Assembly (NCBI RefSeq): GCF_030758975.1
Contig: NZ_CP132359.1
Coordinates: 822,811-886,810 of the forward strand
Source of the DNA: Bosea beijingensis
GTDB lineage: Bacteria; Pseudomonadota; Alphaproteobacteria; Rhizobiales; Beijerinckiaceae
Reading direction: 5' to 3'
DNA: 64,000 nucleotides
Part shown: piece after piece, positions 10,701-18,761 of the stretch
Layout: each line of letters starts with the position of its first letter
Position numbering within the stretch: position 1 is the stretch's first letter
Position numbers and translations under genes: made by a program
The notes under the pieces: model-generated
What the model was told of the DNA's origin: nothing
What the model saw: the letters and a program-made list of their open reading frames with translations, nothing else
The model's database searches: none

Positions 10701-11126
10701 GCTGAGCAGGCGGCAGAGCCGGCCCCAGCCGGCGCGATTGGCCGGGTAGGCAACGATGTCCGGCGTGGCGTCGGCGAAGACGAGACGCGTGCCGGTCGCA
10801 AGCTTGAAACGCTCCGCCTTTGCCTTCATCTCCTCTGGCGTGAAAGGCAAGGCGTCGAATTCGGGATTCTCGGCCCAGTAATATTCGCCGGGACTGCCGC
10901 CTTCCCGTATCTTGTCGGGCGCCGGCAAACCGTCCTCGCGCAACTGCTTCAGCGCCGCCCAGGCCCGCACCACGCCCGCCACCGTGTTGCGATCGGCGAT
11001 GCCAATACCGGAATAGCCGACCAGCAGGGCAGTCAGCACCATATGTTGCCCCGGCGAGGCGCCGCGCAGGAAGGAAAAATGCGAGGCGGCAACGGGTTCG
11101 GCGAAGAGGCTCCCACTCTGATTCAT
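7710..11126 (-). CDS. dnaE2: Error-prone DNA polymerase DnaE2 (ImuC)
   Basis: A 1138-residue C-family polymerase. An N-terminal PHP-type domain opens with ASHFSFLRGASPGQH and GIADRNTVAG. The palm carries the PDIDVDFEHERRE catalytic aspartates (about residue 430). Helix-hairpin-helix and OB-fold regions follow, including GIVLVRQRPGKGNAIF near 1030. DnaE2 is shorter than the replicative DnaE1 and performs translesion synthesis with ImuA and ImuB. Its ATG overlaps the imuB stop (ATGA, 11123-11126). Third gene of imuA-imuB-dnaE2, expected to be induced from the LexA box at 13440. Nothing looks truncated. Confidence 0.96.
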   Translation of the reverse strand: MNQSGSLFAEPVAASHFSFLRGASPGQHMVLTALLVGYSGIGIADRNTVAGVVRAWAALKQLREDGLPAPDKIREGGSPGEYYWAENPEFDALPFTPEEMKAKAERFKLATGTRLVFADATPDIVAYPANRAGWGRLCRLLSHGNLKDGVRKGECQLVLDDLLNDARDLLLILMPARSLDGLPALLARLDDAAPGAVWLAASMHRRGDDRRRLARLKAIAAATRTPLIATNDALYDSIAQRDLQDVLTCIREGTTIERAGRLLESNAERHLKLPQEMARLFRDAPEAIAETQALFSRIEFDLGQLKYEYPDEPIPPGWKDQDWLVELVRRCCLIRYPKGVPEKVEKLLAKELDLIGKLGYARYFLTIRQIVEFAESKGILCQGRGSAANSAVCYVLGITAVDPAENDVLFERFISTERKEPPDIDVDFEHERREEVIQWIYKFYGRERAGIAATVIHYRPRSAIREAGKVLGLTEDVTARIADTNWGSWGSEIGDARVRQAGLDPTNPTIRRAVDFATRLLGYPRHLSQHVGGFVLSRGRLDETVPIGNAAMEDRTFIEWDRDDIDELRLMKVDVLALGMLTCIRKAFDLIRENGGKDYALADLKDGDEATYDMLCEGKSLGVFQVESRAQMNMLPRLRPREFYDLVIQVAIVRPGPIQGNMVHPYLKRRAGIEEVTYPSPSPEHGPPDELYEVLRKTFGVPLFQEQAMRLAMQAAKFTEPEANGLRRAMATFRNVGTIHHFQDMMVERMVARGYERDFAQRCFEQIKGFGSYGFPESHAASFGKLVYISSFLKKHYPAAFAAALLNSQPMGFYAPAQIVREAEENGGVEPRPADVNSSFLDNSLEAVSESSSYRDRPHRPSKRDPFALRLGFRQIDGFKDEWGKAIAGEREAGGPYRDVEELMRRASLPARAMRLLADADAFRSLGLDRREALWAVRRLPDDPVLPLFQAAQARELGSERSMALPVMPLAEHIVADYQTVRLSLKGHPMQLLRPRFRREGVLSCAETEAKPDAAFVRTAGIVLVRQRPGKGNAIFVTLEDETGITNVVIWARLFERFRREVMGARLMLVEGRVQKSVEGVTHLMAQRIADRSIDLLSLSDTHRAEVPMPIDELKNPPLPRHRHPRNVRILPKSRDFH

Positions 11127-12667
11127 GCGAAGAGCCCGTGCAGGAACCAGCGCGGCGGGGCGCTGTCGGCCTCATAGAAGCCGATCCGGTAGAGCCAGAA
11201 GCGGCGCCCTTCAGCATCCTCGACGCGGTAATAATCGCGCATCGGCTCATCCGAGCCGTCGCGCCACCATTCGGGTGCGATGCGCTCGGGGCCTTCGGCG
11301 CGAGCGACGTCATGGGTGAGGCGACGCCAGCGAAAGCGGATCGGGGGGCCGTCCGGCACCTCCGCAATGGCTTCGACCGGCTGCGGCGGCTCGAAGAGCT
11401 GGAGCGGACGGGCCGGCGGTTCCTGCGGCTCGGGCGCAGGCCAGGATGCTTCGGGCAATGGCGCAGCGGCGGAGAGCGCCTTGGCGGAGCGGACGGGATG
11501 ATGCGTGTCCTGCGCCGCGAAGCGCAGCACCCGGTCGCGGCCGAAGCGGGTGACCAGCCGGTCGACAAGATCGGCCACCGCCTCCTCCTCCACCGCGCGG
11601 CCATCGAGGCTGTGCTGGGGCGTGTCGAGCGGTTCGCAAAGCGGCACAGCGAGCTTGATCGCATCGAAGCCGAAGCCCGGATCGAGCGGATCGGCCAGGG
11701 TCTCGATGCGCTCGCGATAGAGCCGAAGCAGCGCTTTCGCATCGCGCGACGGCCGGCCGGTCTCGATGGCGAGGCGGCGCACCGCGCCATCGCTGCGGAA
11801 GAAGCCGAGTTCGAAGATCCGCCCGCCCTCGCCACGGGCTTCCAGCACCCGCGCCGCCTCCCCGATCAGCCTGACGACGACGGCCTCGAGGCTTGCGGTA
11901 TCGGCGAAAGGCTCGGCGAATTGGCGCTCGACCACGCAATCGGGCGGCGGACGCAATGGCGTGATGCGGCGGTCCTCATGGCCGAGAATGCGCCGGAGCT
12001 TGACCGCCAGCGCCTCGCCGAAGCGGGCGGAGAGGGCCTCGGAGGGGCGCTCCGCGAGATGCGCCAGCGTTTTCAGGCCGGCGCGCGAGAGCGCGATCAC
12101 GGTCTCGGCGTCGGTATCGAGCGCGGCAGTCGGCAGGGGGCGGAGCCACGCCTCCTCCTGGCCGGGCGGGACGATGCCGCCGCGGCCATGCCGCGCACAG
12201 GCGCGGGCGGCATCGGGCGTGCCGGCAATGGCCGCTTTCAGCTTGAGACCACCCCGCTGCATGGAGCGACCGGCCAGATTGCCGAGCCCGGCCTCGCCGC
12301 CGAAGAGATGGGCGCAGCCGGTGATGTCGAGCATCAGGCCGTCAGGCTCGTCGAGGGCGACCAGCGGCGTGAAGCGGTCGCAGAAACCGGCGAGGGCTTC
12401 GAGGAATTCGCGATCGGCCAGGGCTTGCGTCTCCAGCGCGACGAGATCGGGGATGCGGGCGCGGGCATCGGCCAGTGTCATCCCCCGCGTCAGGCCGAGA
12501 GCGACGGCGCGGCTGTCGCAATCGACGATGCGCAAGGCATTGCCCTGCATCTCGGTCAGCACATGCGGCTTCTCAGCCGGCGCGCCGAAGGTCGGAATCG
12601 CGCCCGTCCGCCGTAACCTGTCGGTCGCCAGGAAGGGGAACCAGAGGGCGAGATAGCGGCGCGGCAT
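11123..12667 (-). CDS. imuB: ImuB, Y-family polymerase-like mutasome scaffold
   Basis: A 514-residue DNA-polymerase-Y-like protein that, in studied systems, bridges ImuA, DnaE2 and the beta clamp rather than polymerising. The start MPRRYLALWFPFLATDRL at 12667 is the family N-terminus; upstream residues in the frame are antisense of nothing but coincide with imuA coding sequence, so a longer protein is unlikely. LDITGCAHLFGGE (about residue 130) sits in the palm-like region. The C-terminal half is Pro/Glu-rich around residue 420 and ends in RRFWLYRIGFYEA, typical of ImuB. It overlaps the end of imuA by 95 bases and dnaE2 by four. Confidence 0.93.
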   Translation of the reverse strand: MPRRYLALWFPFLATDRLRRTGAIPTFGAPAEKPHVLTEMQGNALRIVDCDSRAVALGLTRGMTLADARARIPDLVALETQALADREFLEALAGFCDRFTPLVALDEPDGLMLDITGCAHLFGGEAGLGNLAGRSMQRGGLKLKAAIAGTPDAARACARHGRGGIVPPGQEEAWLRPLPTAALDTDAETVIALSRAGLKTLAHLAERPSEALSARFGEALAVKLRRILGHEDRRITPLRPPPDCVVERQFAEPFADTASLEAVVVRLIGEAARVLEARGEGGRIFELGFFRSDGAVRRLAIETGRPSRDAKALLRLYRERIETLADPLDPGFGFDAIKLAVPLCEPLDTPQHSLDGRAVEEEAVADLVDRLVTRFGRDRVLRFAAQDTHHPVRSAKALSAAAPLPEASWPAPEPQEPPARPLQLFEPPQPVEAIAEVPDGPPIRFRWRRLTHDVARAEGPERIAPEWWRDGSDEPMRDYYRVEDAEGRRFWLYRIGFYEADSAPPRWFLHGLFA

Positions 12668-13424
12668 GGTCTGTCCGGGCAGATCGATCGAAAAGGCTGC
12701 GTTCCGCAAAGCAATGTCGGTCACGGTCCCACTCCACACGCCACTCACGCTCGGCCGCGCCGCCGCGCTGGCGCAGCAATCTCAAGGCGAAAGCCGGGGC
12801 GCCCGGCGCATTCGCCTCCAGCGCCCGCGAGGCGAGCGCCCTCACCTGCCAGCGGGTGCGCGCCGCGCTCGGCGCCTCGGCGGCGGCCACGCGCAACAGC
12901 AGCACCGGCACGCCCGAGGCTTCAGCCGCCAAAGCGAGGCGTCGGCTCGCCGTCAGGTCGAAAGGGCGCGGCTCGCCCCAGGGCTCGATCAGCACGGCGC
13001 CCAGCGCGGCACAGCGCGCCGCCTCGGCTCCGGCCCGCAAGACGCCCTCGCCGTCGCGTGCCCGCACCAGCAGCAGGCGCGCCGGATCGAGGCCGAGTTC
13101 GTTCAGCCCCGGCGCATGCAACCGCCCGGCTTCGGCATCCACGAAATCCTGCCGCGCCCAGAGGATGGTGCGTTCGGCGGGTTTCTCCTCCGCCTGCCCC
13201 GCCCGCAATGCGAGGCCGAGCGCGAAGCCGGTCGCGGCGGCGAGGTCGGCGACCTCGGCCGCGTAGATTTCGTGCAACGCCGCCCGCGCAAGCCCGCCAT
13301 TCAGGGCCTCATCCACGGCAGGCACGCCCAGGCTGACCCGGCCAGCCGCAGCCGGGCCGCTCCGCAGAGCGGCTTCAGCGAGGCTGCGGCGCAGATCGGA
13401 CAGGGTCGGGGCGGTTTCGGGCAT
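12573..13424 (-). CDS. imuA: ImuA, RecA-like mutasome protein
   Basis: A 283-residue protein with ImuA layout: an N-terminal helix, then SLGVPAVDEALNGGLARAALHEI (positions about 29-51), then a RecA-like core. Start is the ATG at 13424 (MPETAP); an upstream extension would run through the LexA box. It heads the imuA-imuB-dnaE2 operon and promotes SOS mutagenesis, in part through RecA. The last 95 bases overlap imuB in a different frame, and the C-terminal tail there is Arg/Asp/Pro-rich and probably poorly constrained. Confidence 0.9.
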   Translation of the reverse strand: MPETAPTLSDLRRSLAEAALRSGPAAAGRVSLGVPAVDEALNGGLARAALHEIYAAEVADLAAATGFALGLALRAGQAEEKPAERTILWARQDFVDAEAGRLHAPGLNELGLDPARLLLVRARDGEGVLRAGAEAARCAALGAVLIEPWGEPRPFDLTASRRLALAAEASGVPVLLLRVAAAEAPSAARTRWQVRALASRALEANAPGAPAFALRLLRQRGGAAEREWRVEWDRDRHCFAERSLFDRSARTDHAAPLSRPLVPLPGDRQVTADGRDSDLRRAG

Positions 13425-13439
13425 GGGGGCAAGGCAATT

Positions 13440-13454
13440 GTTCTTTATTTGTTC
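13440..13454. promoter_or_regulatory. LexA (SOS) box of imuA-imuB-dnaE2
   Basis: GTTC-N7-GTTC, an exact match to the direct-repeat LexA box of alphaproteobacteria, 15 bp upstream of the imuA ATG. A GAAC at 13462-13465 makes an overlapping inverted pair GTTC-N7-GAAC (13451-13465). The position predicts LexA repression of the whole cassette. Confidence 0.85.
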
Positions 13455-13532
13455 TTTTATAGAACGCTCCCCGCCGGAAGGCGAGTCGAGTCTTCCAGCC
13501 GTCCCCATGCCCCTGCCAGAGCGTGACGCGGA

Positions 13533-14621
13533 TCAGGTCTCGCCGCTGATCGCCTGTGCCTTGATCTGCGAAGGCGGGCGGCCGAAGCGCTTCCGGAAGC
13601 AGCGGTTGAAATAGGAGAGATCACCGAAGCCGACCTCATAGGCGACGGCGCTGATGGTCAGGTTCCCCGCTTCCGCCGTGACCAGCCGATGCCAGGCGCG
13701 ATCAAGCCGGCGCTCCAGGACATAGTCGGAGAAGGTCCGCCCCTCGGCCTCGAACAGCTTCTGGACGACGCGGATGCTGACGCCGTGCAGGGACGCGATC
13801 ATCTCGACGCCGAGTTCGCGCCGCTCCAGCCGCGCCTCGATATCGGCCTTGATCGCGGCGAGGCGACCGGCCCGCCGATCTGCCATCGCAGCCGGCGCCG
13901 CGGGCTCGCGATCCGAGAGGGCCGCGCCGATGAGATCGTGGACATGGGCCTTGGCGAGGGCCTGAAGCTCCGCGGAGTTCAACGGCAGCAGGCCGCGCAG
14001 CAGGAGCGCGCCGTAATGCGCCAGCGCCTGCAAGCCCGGATTCGAGCGCGGGATGACCTGCATCAGCCCAGCATCGTCCACAAGCGATGGCAGCAAGGCC
14101 AAGTCCAGTTCGATCACATCGATGCGGCCGGGCTGGGCCAAGACGAACTCGGTCGGCTGGTCGAGAGCGAACACCGCCGCCTCGCGGGCACGCAGCGCGA
14201 TGCGGCGGTCACCTTGACGGATCACCACCCGTCCCTCGGCCGGACGAACGAGGCAATAGCGCGCGCCCTCCTCGCCCTGCCCCCGCTGCCAGGTCCAATG
14301 CGAAGCCGGCGCGAAGCAGGAGCGCAGGCCGATATCGGGACGCGTGGTCAGCACGCAGCGGGCGTCGAAAGGCAAGGGCAGATCGGGCGCTGCGGCTTCG
14401 CGGGCCACGTTACGGCCGAGGATGCGCCGCGACAGCGTGCTCGCCTCGTCGCGGCCGACATCGGCGGAGACCAGCCAGAACGGCACGAAATTTCGCGCTT
14501 CCGGCGCGGCCTCCAGGCCAAGGCGTGTCGCGACAGCCACATCTCCCGTTTTCGACACCGGATTCGTCTCAGTCCTATAGCGCGTTCGCGGGTGTCCAAG
14601 CTTACACCGCAGAAACATCAT
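13533..14621 (-). CDS. AraC-family transcriptional regulator
   Basis: Up to 362 residues: an N-terminal cupin-like ligand domain (AraC_binding_2 type, about 25-220) and a C-terminal pair of helix-turn-helices (about 265-355) with AVAYEVGFGDLSYFNRCFRKRFG, positions about 328-350. It is divergent from the TonB receptor at 14805, which is followed by an RhtX/FptX-like permease; this is the arrangement of siderophore-sensing AraC activators such as PchR or RhrA, so ferri-siderophore sensing is the likely role. The ATG at 14621 has no obvious Shine-Dalgarno, and a GTG about 20 codons in may be the true start. Confidence 0.85.
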   Translation of the reverse strand: MMFLRCKLGHPRTRYRTETNPVSKTGDVAVATRLGLEAAPEARNFVPFWLVSADVGRDEASTLSRRILGRNVAREAAAPDLPLPFDARCVLTTRPDIGLRSCFAPASHWTWQRGQGEEGARYCLVRPAEGRVVIRQGDRRIALRAREAAVFALDQPTEFVLAQPGRIDVIELDLALLPSLVDDAGLMQVIPRSNPGLQALAHYGALLLRGLLPLNSAELQALAKAHVHDLIGAALSDREPAAPAAMADRRAGRLAAIKADIEARLERRELGVEMIASLHGVSIRVVQKLFEAEGRTFSDYVLERRLDRAWHRLVTAEAGNLTISAVAYEVGFGDLSYFNRCFRKRFGRPPSQIKAQAISGET

Positions 14622-14687
14622 TACAGCAACAACTGAAATCGATCACGGATCTCACCAAAGATCGAATCCGCAATGAAATCAAGCTAC

Positions 14688-14704
14688 TTTACTATAATTC
14701 TAAA
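14688..14704. promoter_or_regulatory. Candidate iron-control (Irr/ICE-like) site upstream of the siderophore receptor
   Basis: TTTACTA-N3-TTCTAAA lies in the AT-rich gap between the AraC and receptor genes. The right half is a good Irr ICE half-site and the left half matches at five of seven positions. This is a similarity by eye; an Irr weight matrix would decide it. Confidence 0.3.
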
Positions 14705-14804
14705 GAACGAATTCTCAAGCTCTCCAAGTAAATCGTCACCCGTTCGGCATCGGCACCGCGCCCAACACATGGGCATGCCGCGGCCGGCGCCGCCGGATAG
14801 AACC

Positions 14805-17072
14805 ATGACCAGACCGATCAGCCTCGCCACCAGCCTCGTTGCCCTCCTCGCCTCCTCGATGGCGGTCGCGCAGGTTTCGCCACAGTCCGGCAGCCCTGCT
14901 GCATCGGGCCGCACCGCAACCGCGCCGACCACGATCGATCTCGACACCATCACGGTGACCGCCGCCCGCGCCGAACGCAGCTCGGCCGAGACGCCGCAAT
15001 CCATCCAGGTCATCGACCGGACGGAGATCGAGCAGCAGATGAAATTCAGCCCCAATGCCGCTGCCGCGCTCGGCAAGCTGGTGCCGGGCTATTCGATGTC
15101 GACGCAGACGGTCTCCAGCGCCTCGGAGAACTATCGCGGCCGCGACCTCCTGGTGATGATCGACGGCGTGCCGATGAACACGCCGTTGCGCGATGTCTCG
15201 CGCATCCTCTCGCTGATCGACCTCAACACGGTGGAACGGATCGAACTCGTCGCCGGCGCATCCAGCTTGTACGGCGCAGGCGCCACCGGCGGCACGGTCA
15301 ACTTCATCACGAAGAAGGCGGCCGAGGGCAAGCCGCGCGTCACGGTCAACACCGCAATCCGCGGCTTCACCCAGAACATCGGGCGCTCGCTGGCGCCGGA
15401 AGCCTCGGTGACGGTCTCCGGCAAGGTGCCTGACGGGATCGACTACCTGTTCTCCGGCCAGATCCGCGGCGCGGGCCGTACCTATGACGGCGCCGGTCGC
15501 GAACTGCCTTCCGACGGCCTGCTCGGCCAGGGCGGCGGCGACCGCTACAAAGCCGGGAACCTGCTCGCCAAGCTCGGCTACGATTTCGCCGGGGGCAAGC
15601 GCATCGAGTTCAACGCCTCCTGGATCGGTTTCGACCAGGACCCGAAATACCTGACCAATTATGCCGCGCCCTTCGCCCGGCCGGACCGGACGAAGCTCTA
15701 TACCGGCGAAAGTGTGCTGGAAGACACCAAATCCGTGTCGCTACGCTATAGCGACGCCGATTTCGCGCTCGGCAAGCTCAGCCTGCTCGGCTACTACAAC
15801 GACATCAAGAAGCGCTTCAATTACTCGACCTTCTCCTACCCCTACAATTCGCAGGTCTACTACTCCTTCAACCCGCTCTCGCCGACGAGCCGGGACAACC
15901 AGACCACGCTCTATTCGCAGCGCGGCGGCCTGAACGCCACGATCGACACATCCCTCGACGCGATCCTGCCCGGCGCCAAGCTGACCTGGGGCGGCGACCT
16001 GATCCAGGAGAAGACCTGGCAGACCCTGACCAGCGGACAGGATGTCTTCACGCCGCTGAAGCAGACGACGGCGGCCGGCTTCGGCCAGCTCCAGATCCCG
16101 ATCGGCGAGCGCGTCGTGCTGCGCGGCGGCCTGCGCTACGAGCATTTCTCGCTCTCGGTGAACGACTATACCCGCCCGGCCGCCTATGCTGCGGTGGCCG
16201 CCAACAACGCGCAGGGCTACCAGGCGTTCGTGCTGCCGGCGCTGCGCGTGCTCGGCGGCGATTTCGACTATTCGGCGCTGACCGCCAATCTCGGCGCGAC
16301 GATCAAGCTCTCCGAGACGAGCGAGATCTTCGGCGGCTTCTCGCAAGGCTTCGCTCTGCCGGATGTCGGCGCCTTCACCCGTCGCGCCGGCATCTCGACG
16401 CAATATGCCTGCCCGGTGCAGCTCCCGAACTGCCTGCCGGCCAACCGCCAGACGATCAGCTATTCGGCAATCGCGCCGAAAGCGCAGATCGTGAACAATT
16501 ACGAGCTCGGCATCCGCGGCAGCTATGACCGCTTCAAGGGCTCGCTGACCGGCTTCGTCAGCACCTCCGACGACGGCGTCACCTTCGATTCCGTGACCAA
16601 CACGATGTCGCAGCAGAAGGAGCGGATCTGGGGCGTCGAGGCGACCGGCGACGTCACCATCACCGACGCCTTCACCATGGGCACGGTCCTGTCCTGGCGC
16701 GAGGGCCGCTACGACACCAACGGCGACGGCCGGCTCGACAGCAACCTGCCGAACAACCGCATCGGCTCGCCCTGGCGCGGCATGCTCTATGGCAGCTACC
16801 GCTTCGTGAACGGCATGCAGTTCCGCGTCGAGGGCGAGGCGTTCTCGGACCGCGACGTCGCGATCGACCTGCGCGGCACCCGCTACAAGCTGAAGGGCGC
16901 GGCGACGATGAACGTCGCGCTGACCGCCCCGGTCTGGGAGGGCGAGGCCTATGTCGCGGTCAACAACCTGTTCGACCGCGCCTACCAGAACCCGACCGCG
17001 ACCTCGGTGCGCAACCTGCCGAACTATGGCTGGGGCCGCACCGTCACCCTCGGCTTCCGCAAGACCTTCTGA
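14805..17072 (+). CDS. TonB-dependent siderophore receptor
   Basis: A 755-residue outer-membrane receptor. ATG 14805 gives a clean signal peptide (MTRPISLATSLVALLASSMA, cut after VAQ). A TonB-box-like DTITVTA follows (about residue 46), then the plug domain with ELVAGASSLYGAGATGGTVN (about 149-168), then the 22-strand barrel ending in the typical C-terminal aromatic (TLGFRKTF). It would import a ferric chelate with TonB energy. Neighbours are a divergent AraC regulator and, downstream, a small cytosolic protein and an RhtX/FptX-like inner-membrane permease, making a minimal uptake set without siderophore biosynthesis genes. Ligand unknown. Confidence 0.9.
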   Translation: MTRPISLATSLVALLASSMAVAQVSPQSGSPAASGRTATAPTTIDLDTITVTAARAERSSAETPQSIQVIDRTEIEQQMKFSPNAAAALGKLVPGYSMSTQTVSSASENYRGRDLLVMIDGVPMNTPLRDVSRILSLIDLNTVERIELVAGASSLYGAGATGGTVNFITKKAAEGKPRVTVNTAIRGFTQNIGRSLAPEASVTVSGKVPDGIDYLFSGQIRGAGRTYDGAGRELPSDGLLGQGGGDRYKAGNLLAKLGYDFAGGKRIEFNASWIGFDQDPKYLTNYAAPFARPDRTKLYTGESVLEDTKSVSLRYSDADFALGKLSLLGYYNDIKKRFNYSTFSYPYNSQVYYSFNPLSPTSRDNQTTLYSQRGGLNATIDTSLDAILPGAKLTWGGDLIQEKTWQTLTSGQDVFTPLKQTTAAGFGQLQIPIGERVVLRGGLRYEHFSLSVNDYTRPAAYAAVAANNAQGYQAFVLPALRVLGGDFDYSALTANLGATIKLSETSEIFGGFSQGFALPDVGAFTRRAGISTQYACPVQLPNCLPANRQTISYSAIAPKAQIVNNYELGIRGSYDRFKGSLTGFVSTSDDGVTFDSVTNTMSQQKERIWGVEATGDVTITDAFTMGTVLSWREGRYDTNGDGRLDSNLPNNRIGSPWRGMLYGSYRFVNGMQFRVEGEAFSDRDVAIDLRGTRYKLKGAATMNVALTAPVWEGEAYVAVNNLFDRAYQNPTATSVRNLPNYGWGRTVTLGFRKTF

Positions 17073-17076
17073 CGCC

Positions 17077-17454
17077 ATGGTCAGCCTCGAGATCGATGCG
17101 GATGCGGTGGTGACGCTGCGCTTCATGCAGCCCTACGATCCGCAAGATGAGCGCGCCTATCTCGACGCGCTCCATCAGATCGGCCAGCGCGAGGAGCCCT
17201 ATACGCTGCTGACGATCTTCGGCGGCGGGCGGGCCCTCTCGCAGGCGGGCGAGCGCGAGCAGGCGCTCTGGTTCAAGGCGACGCGGGATCGGGTCTCGCA
17301 GGCGTGCCGGGCCTGTGCGATCGTGCGACCCGATGCCAGCGAGAAGACCGCCGAAATCTTCCGCCGGCTCTGGCCGTTCCCGATCGTCGCCGAGCGGGAG
17401 GAGGCTGTCGGGCGTGCCTTCCTGCTGAGCCAGTACAGCGGAACAAGGCCATGA
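17077..17454 (+). CDS. Small conserved protein, possibly STAS/SpoIIAA-like
   Basis: A 125-residue soluble protein with no signal peptide or membrane segment. Its start lies four bases after the receptor stop, and its stop overlaps the permease ATG (ATGA). The pattern (an early beta strand, a LLTIFGGG strand, a helix with AGEREQALWFKATRDRV, a CRACAIV strand and the terminal AVGRAFL helix) recalls small SpoIIAA/STAS-like proteins, but I do not recognise a named family. Being sandwiched between receptor and permease suggests a role in handling or sensing the imported ferri-siderophore; this is inference. Confidence 0.7.
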   Translation: MVSLEIDADAVVTLRFMQPYDPQDERAYLDALHQIGQREEPYTLLTIFGGGRALSQAGEREQALWFKATRDRVSQACRACAIVRPDASEKTAEIFRRLWPFPIVAEREEAVGRAFLLSQYSGTRP

Positions 17455-18722
17455 GCAGCGCGACGGAGCCCCTAAGCATGCCGGCCGCGCTCGCGCCGGG
17501 CCAACGCTACCGGCTCTTCGCCGTGCTGGGCGGCTTGTATCTGGCGCAGGCGATCCCGTCCTATCTCTTCGTCGCGGCATTGCCGCCGATCATGCGCGAG
17601 CTCGGGGTCTCGCGCACGGCGATCGGCGCGATGAGCATCCTGCTCCTGCCGCTCGTGCTGAAATTCATCTGGGCGCCCTGGGTCGACCGCATCCGCCCCT
17701 TCGCGCGGGCGCATCGCGCCGGCTGGGTTTTCATCACCCAGAGCCTGACGATCCTCGCGATCCTCGCCCTGATCATGGTCGGGCCGACCGAGGTCAACGC
17801 GATCATCGCGATCGGCTTCGTCGCCTCGCTGCTGATCTCGACGCAGGACATCGCGACCGACGGCTATGCCGCGAAATACCTGCCGGAAGCGGACCGCGCC
17901 ATCGGCAACGCGATCCAGGGCGGCTCGGTCGCCTTCGGCGTCGTCATCGGTGGCACGCTCGGCCTCGTTCTCTACCATCATATCGGCTGGACCGGGATGC
18001 TGGTGACCATCGCCGCGATCTCGCTGCTGCCCCTGGTCGCAGCCGCGATGATGCGGGAGAACGATCCGGTGCCGGGCGCCGCGCCTGCACCGCGTCCGTC
18101 GATCCGCGCCTTCCTGAAGCGCCCGGAAGCGCGCCAGATCCTGTGGATCGCCCTGACCTACCGGGCGAGCGAAGGGCTCGTGAAGGCGATGGAGGGCTCG
18201 TACCTGGTCGATGCCGGCATCCCGCTCGACCAGATCGGTTATCTCTCCGGCCTCTCGGCGACGACCGCGGGGCTTGCCGGCTCTGCCATCGCAGCCTGGA
18301 TGGTGAAGCGGCAGGGCCTGTCCTTCGTGCTCGCCCTGCTCGGCGGAATGCGGACGGTCTGCTTCGCGCTCTTCGCGGCCCATGCACTCGGCGCGGTCGT
18401 CGGGGTCTGGCCGCTGTTCGGTGCGGCCGGATTCCAGACGCTGATCCGCTACATGGAGATCGTCGCGCTCTATTCGCTGTTCATGGCGGTGACGACCTCG
18501 GACCAGCCCGGGACGGACTTCACCATCCTCGCCTGCGCGCAATTGCTGGTCTATCTCGCGGGCTCGATGCTGGCCGGCAAGCTTGCCGACGCGATGGGCT
18601 ACGGCGTCCTGTTCTCGCTGGCGACGGCGATCTCCGCCATCGCCGTGATCGCGACGGTCCGGATGCTCTCCCAGGCGAAGATCATGCAGTCGTCAGCCAC
18701 AGGAACGATCAAAGCCGGCTGA
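17451..18722 (+). CDS. MFS permease of the RhtX/FptX/AmpG type, putative siderophore importer
   Basis: A 423-residue membrane protein with about twelve hydrophobic segments. LYLAQAIPSYLFVAALPPIM (about residues 30-49) and QDIATDGYAAKYLP (about 138-151) are hallmarks of the AmpG/RhtX branch. RhtX and FptX carry intact siderophores (rhizobactin 1021, pyochelin) across the inner membrane with a single polypeptide. Placement directly behind a TonB receptor and an AraC regulator favours that role over AmpG-type muropeptide import. The ATG overlaps the stop of the small upstream gene. Substrate unproven. Confidence 0.82.
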   Translation: MSSATEPLSMPAALAPGQRYRLFAVLGGLYLAQAIPSYLFVAALPPIMRELGVSRTAIGAMSILLLPLVLKFIWAPWVDRIRPFARAHRAGWVFITQSLTILAILALIMVGPTEVNAIIAIGFVASLLISTQDIATDGYAAKYLPEADRAIGNAIQGGSVAFGVVIGGTLGLVLYHHIGWTGMLVTIAAISLLPLVAAAMMRENDPVPGAAPAPRPSIRAFLKRPEARQILWIALTYRASEGLVKAMEGSYLVDAGIPLDQIGYLSGLSATTAGLAGSAIAAWMVKRQGLSFVLALLGGMRTVCFALFAAHALGAVVGVWPLFGAAGFQTLIRYMEIVALYSLFMAVTTSDQPGTDFTILACAQLLVYLAGSMLAGKLADAMGYGVLFSLATAISAIAVIATVRMLSQAKIMQSSATGTIKAG

Positions 18723-18761
18723 GCATGGCGGATCGCCTCGCCTCGGGTTAGCCTCGGCCAC

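Noticed and set aside
8739-11177. 812-codon plus-strand frame opposite dnaE2
   Set aside because: Antisense shadow; low-complexity composition and complete overlap with a well-conserved polymerase gene.
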